Source: UBA9642 sp964545585 (GTDB lineage: Archaea; Nanobdellota; Nanobdellia; Woesearchaeales; UBA9642). Taken from it: a stretch of DNA of 5,632 nucleotides. Under the pieces are notes generated by a model. It saw nothing but the letters and a program-made list of their open reading frames with translations. It searched no databases and was not told the origin of the DNA. Both the position numbers and the translations under genes were made by a program. Location of the stretch: the NCBI GenBank assembly GCA_964545585.1, contig CAZJFT010000054.1:1-5632 (forward strand), given 5' to 3'. Every line of letters starts with the position of its first letter. Within the stretch, counting starts at the first letter, position 1. Shown here piece after piece: positions 5,630 to 5,632 of this stretch.

Positions 5630-5632
5630 TTT
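5601..5632 (+). terminator. U-rich transcription terminator after rel
   Basis: Two T-rich runs (5601-5610 and 5619-5632) follow the rel stop, the second ending in at least seven consecutive T at the window edge. Archaeal RNA polymerase stops at oligo-T tracts in the non-template strand without needing a hairpin, and none is visible here. The double tract arises from the 19-bp tandem duplication. The T run may continue past the window. Confidence 0.6.

Overview
The window looks like a piece of an archaeal chromosome, most likely from a small-genome DPANN-type lineage. The archaeal evidence is read directly. Two genes have a TATA-like octamer centred 26-27 bases before their ATG with no room for a leader, which is the classic leaderless layout. 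A third gene has a GAGGTGAT ribosome-binding site. Ile and Arg are mostly written ATA and AGA/AGG, and the 3' end is a U-rich tract. The three recognisable enzymes are of bacterial-looking types: a bacterial-type PGK, an adenylate kinase with a four-cysteine LID, and a full-length RelA/SpoT homologue. That mix in an archaeal expression context is why I suggest a DPANN group such as Woesearchaeota or Pacearchaeota. The lineage is inference and no rRNA is present to fix it.

Layout: 1-752 (minus) is the N-terminal 250 residues of phosphoglycerate kinase, cut by the window edge. 753-863 is a divergent promoter region with two identical TTTATAAA boxes. 864-2387 (plus) encodes a 507-residue cysteine-free protein I do not recognise. 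2426-2899 (plus) encodes a 157-residue charged, probably all-helical protein I also do not recognise, with its own leaderless promoter. 2951-3586 (plus) is adenylate kinase. 3587-3624 is a short spacer with a hairpin and a hydrophobic mini-ORF. 3625-5598 (plus) is a multidomain RelA/SpoT-family (p)ppGpp synthetase/hydrolase. 5592-5632 is a perfect 19-bp tandem duplication ending in a T run, a probable transcription terminator. No gap between genes exceeds about 110 bases. I see no tRNA, rRNA, CRISPR array or mobile element.

How they may work together: the RSH protein transfers pyrophosphate from ATP to GDP/GTP and releases AMP, and adenylate kinase recycles AMP to ADP, so the adk-rel pair is metabolically coherent. 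PGK supplies ATP by glycolysis on the opposite strand. The most notable items are a long RSH protein in an apparent archaeon, its altered HDxxED hydrolase motif and shortened regulatory region, and two unknown genes that may be lineage-specific.
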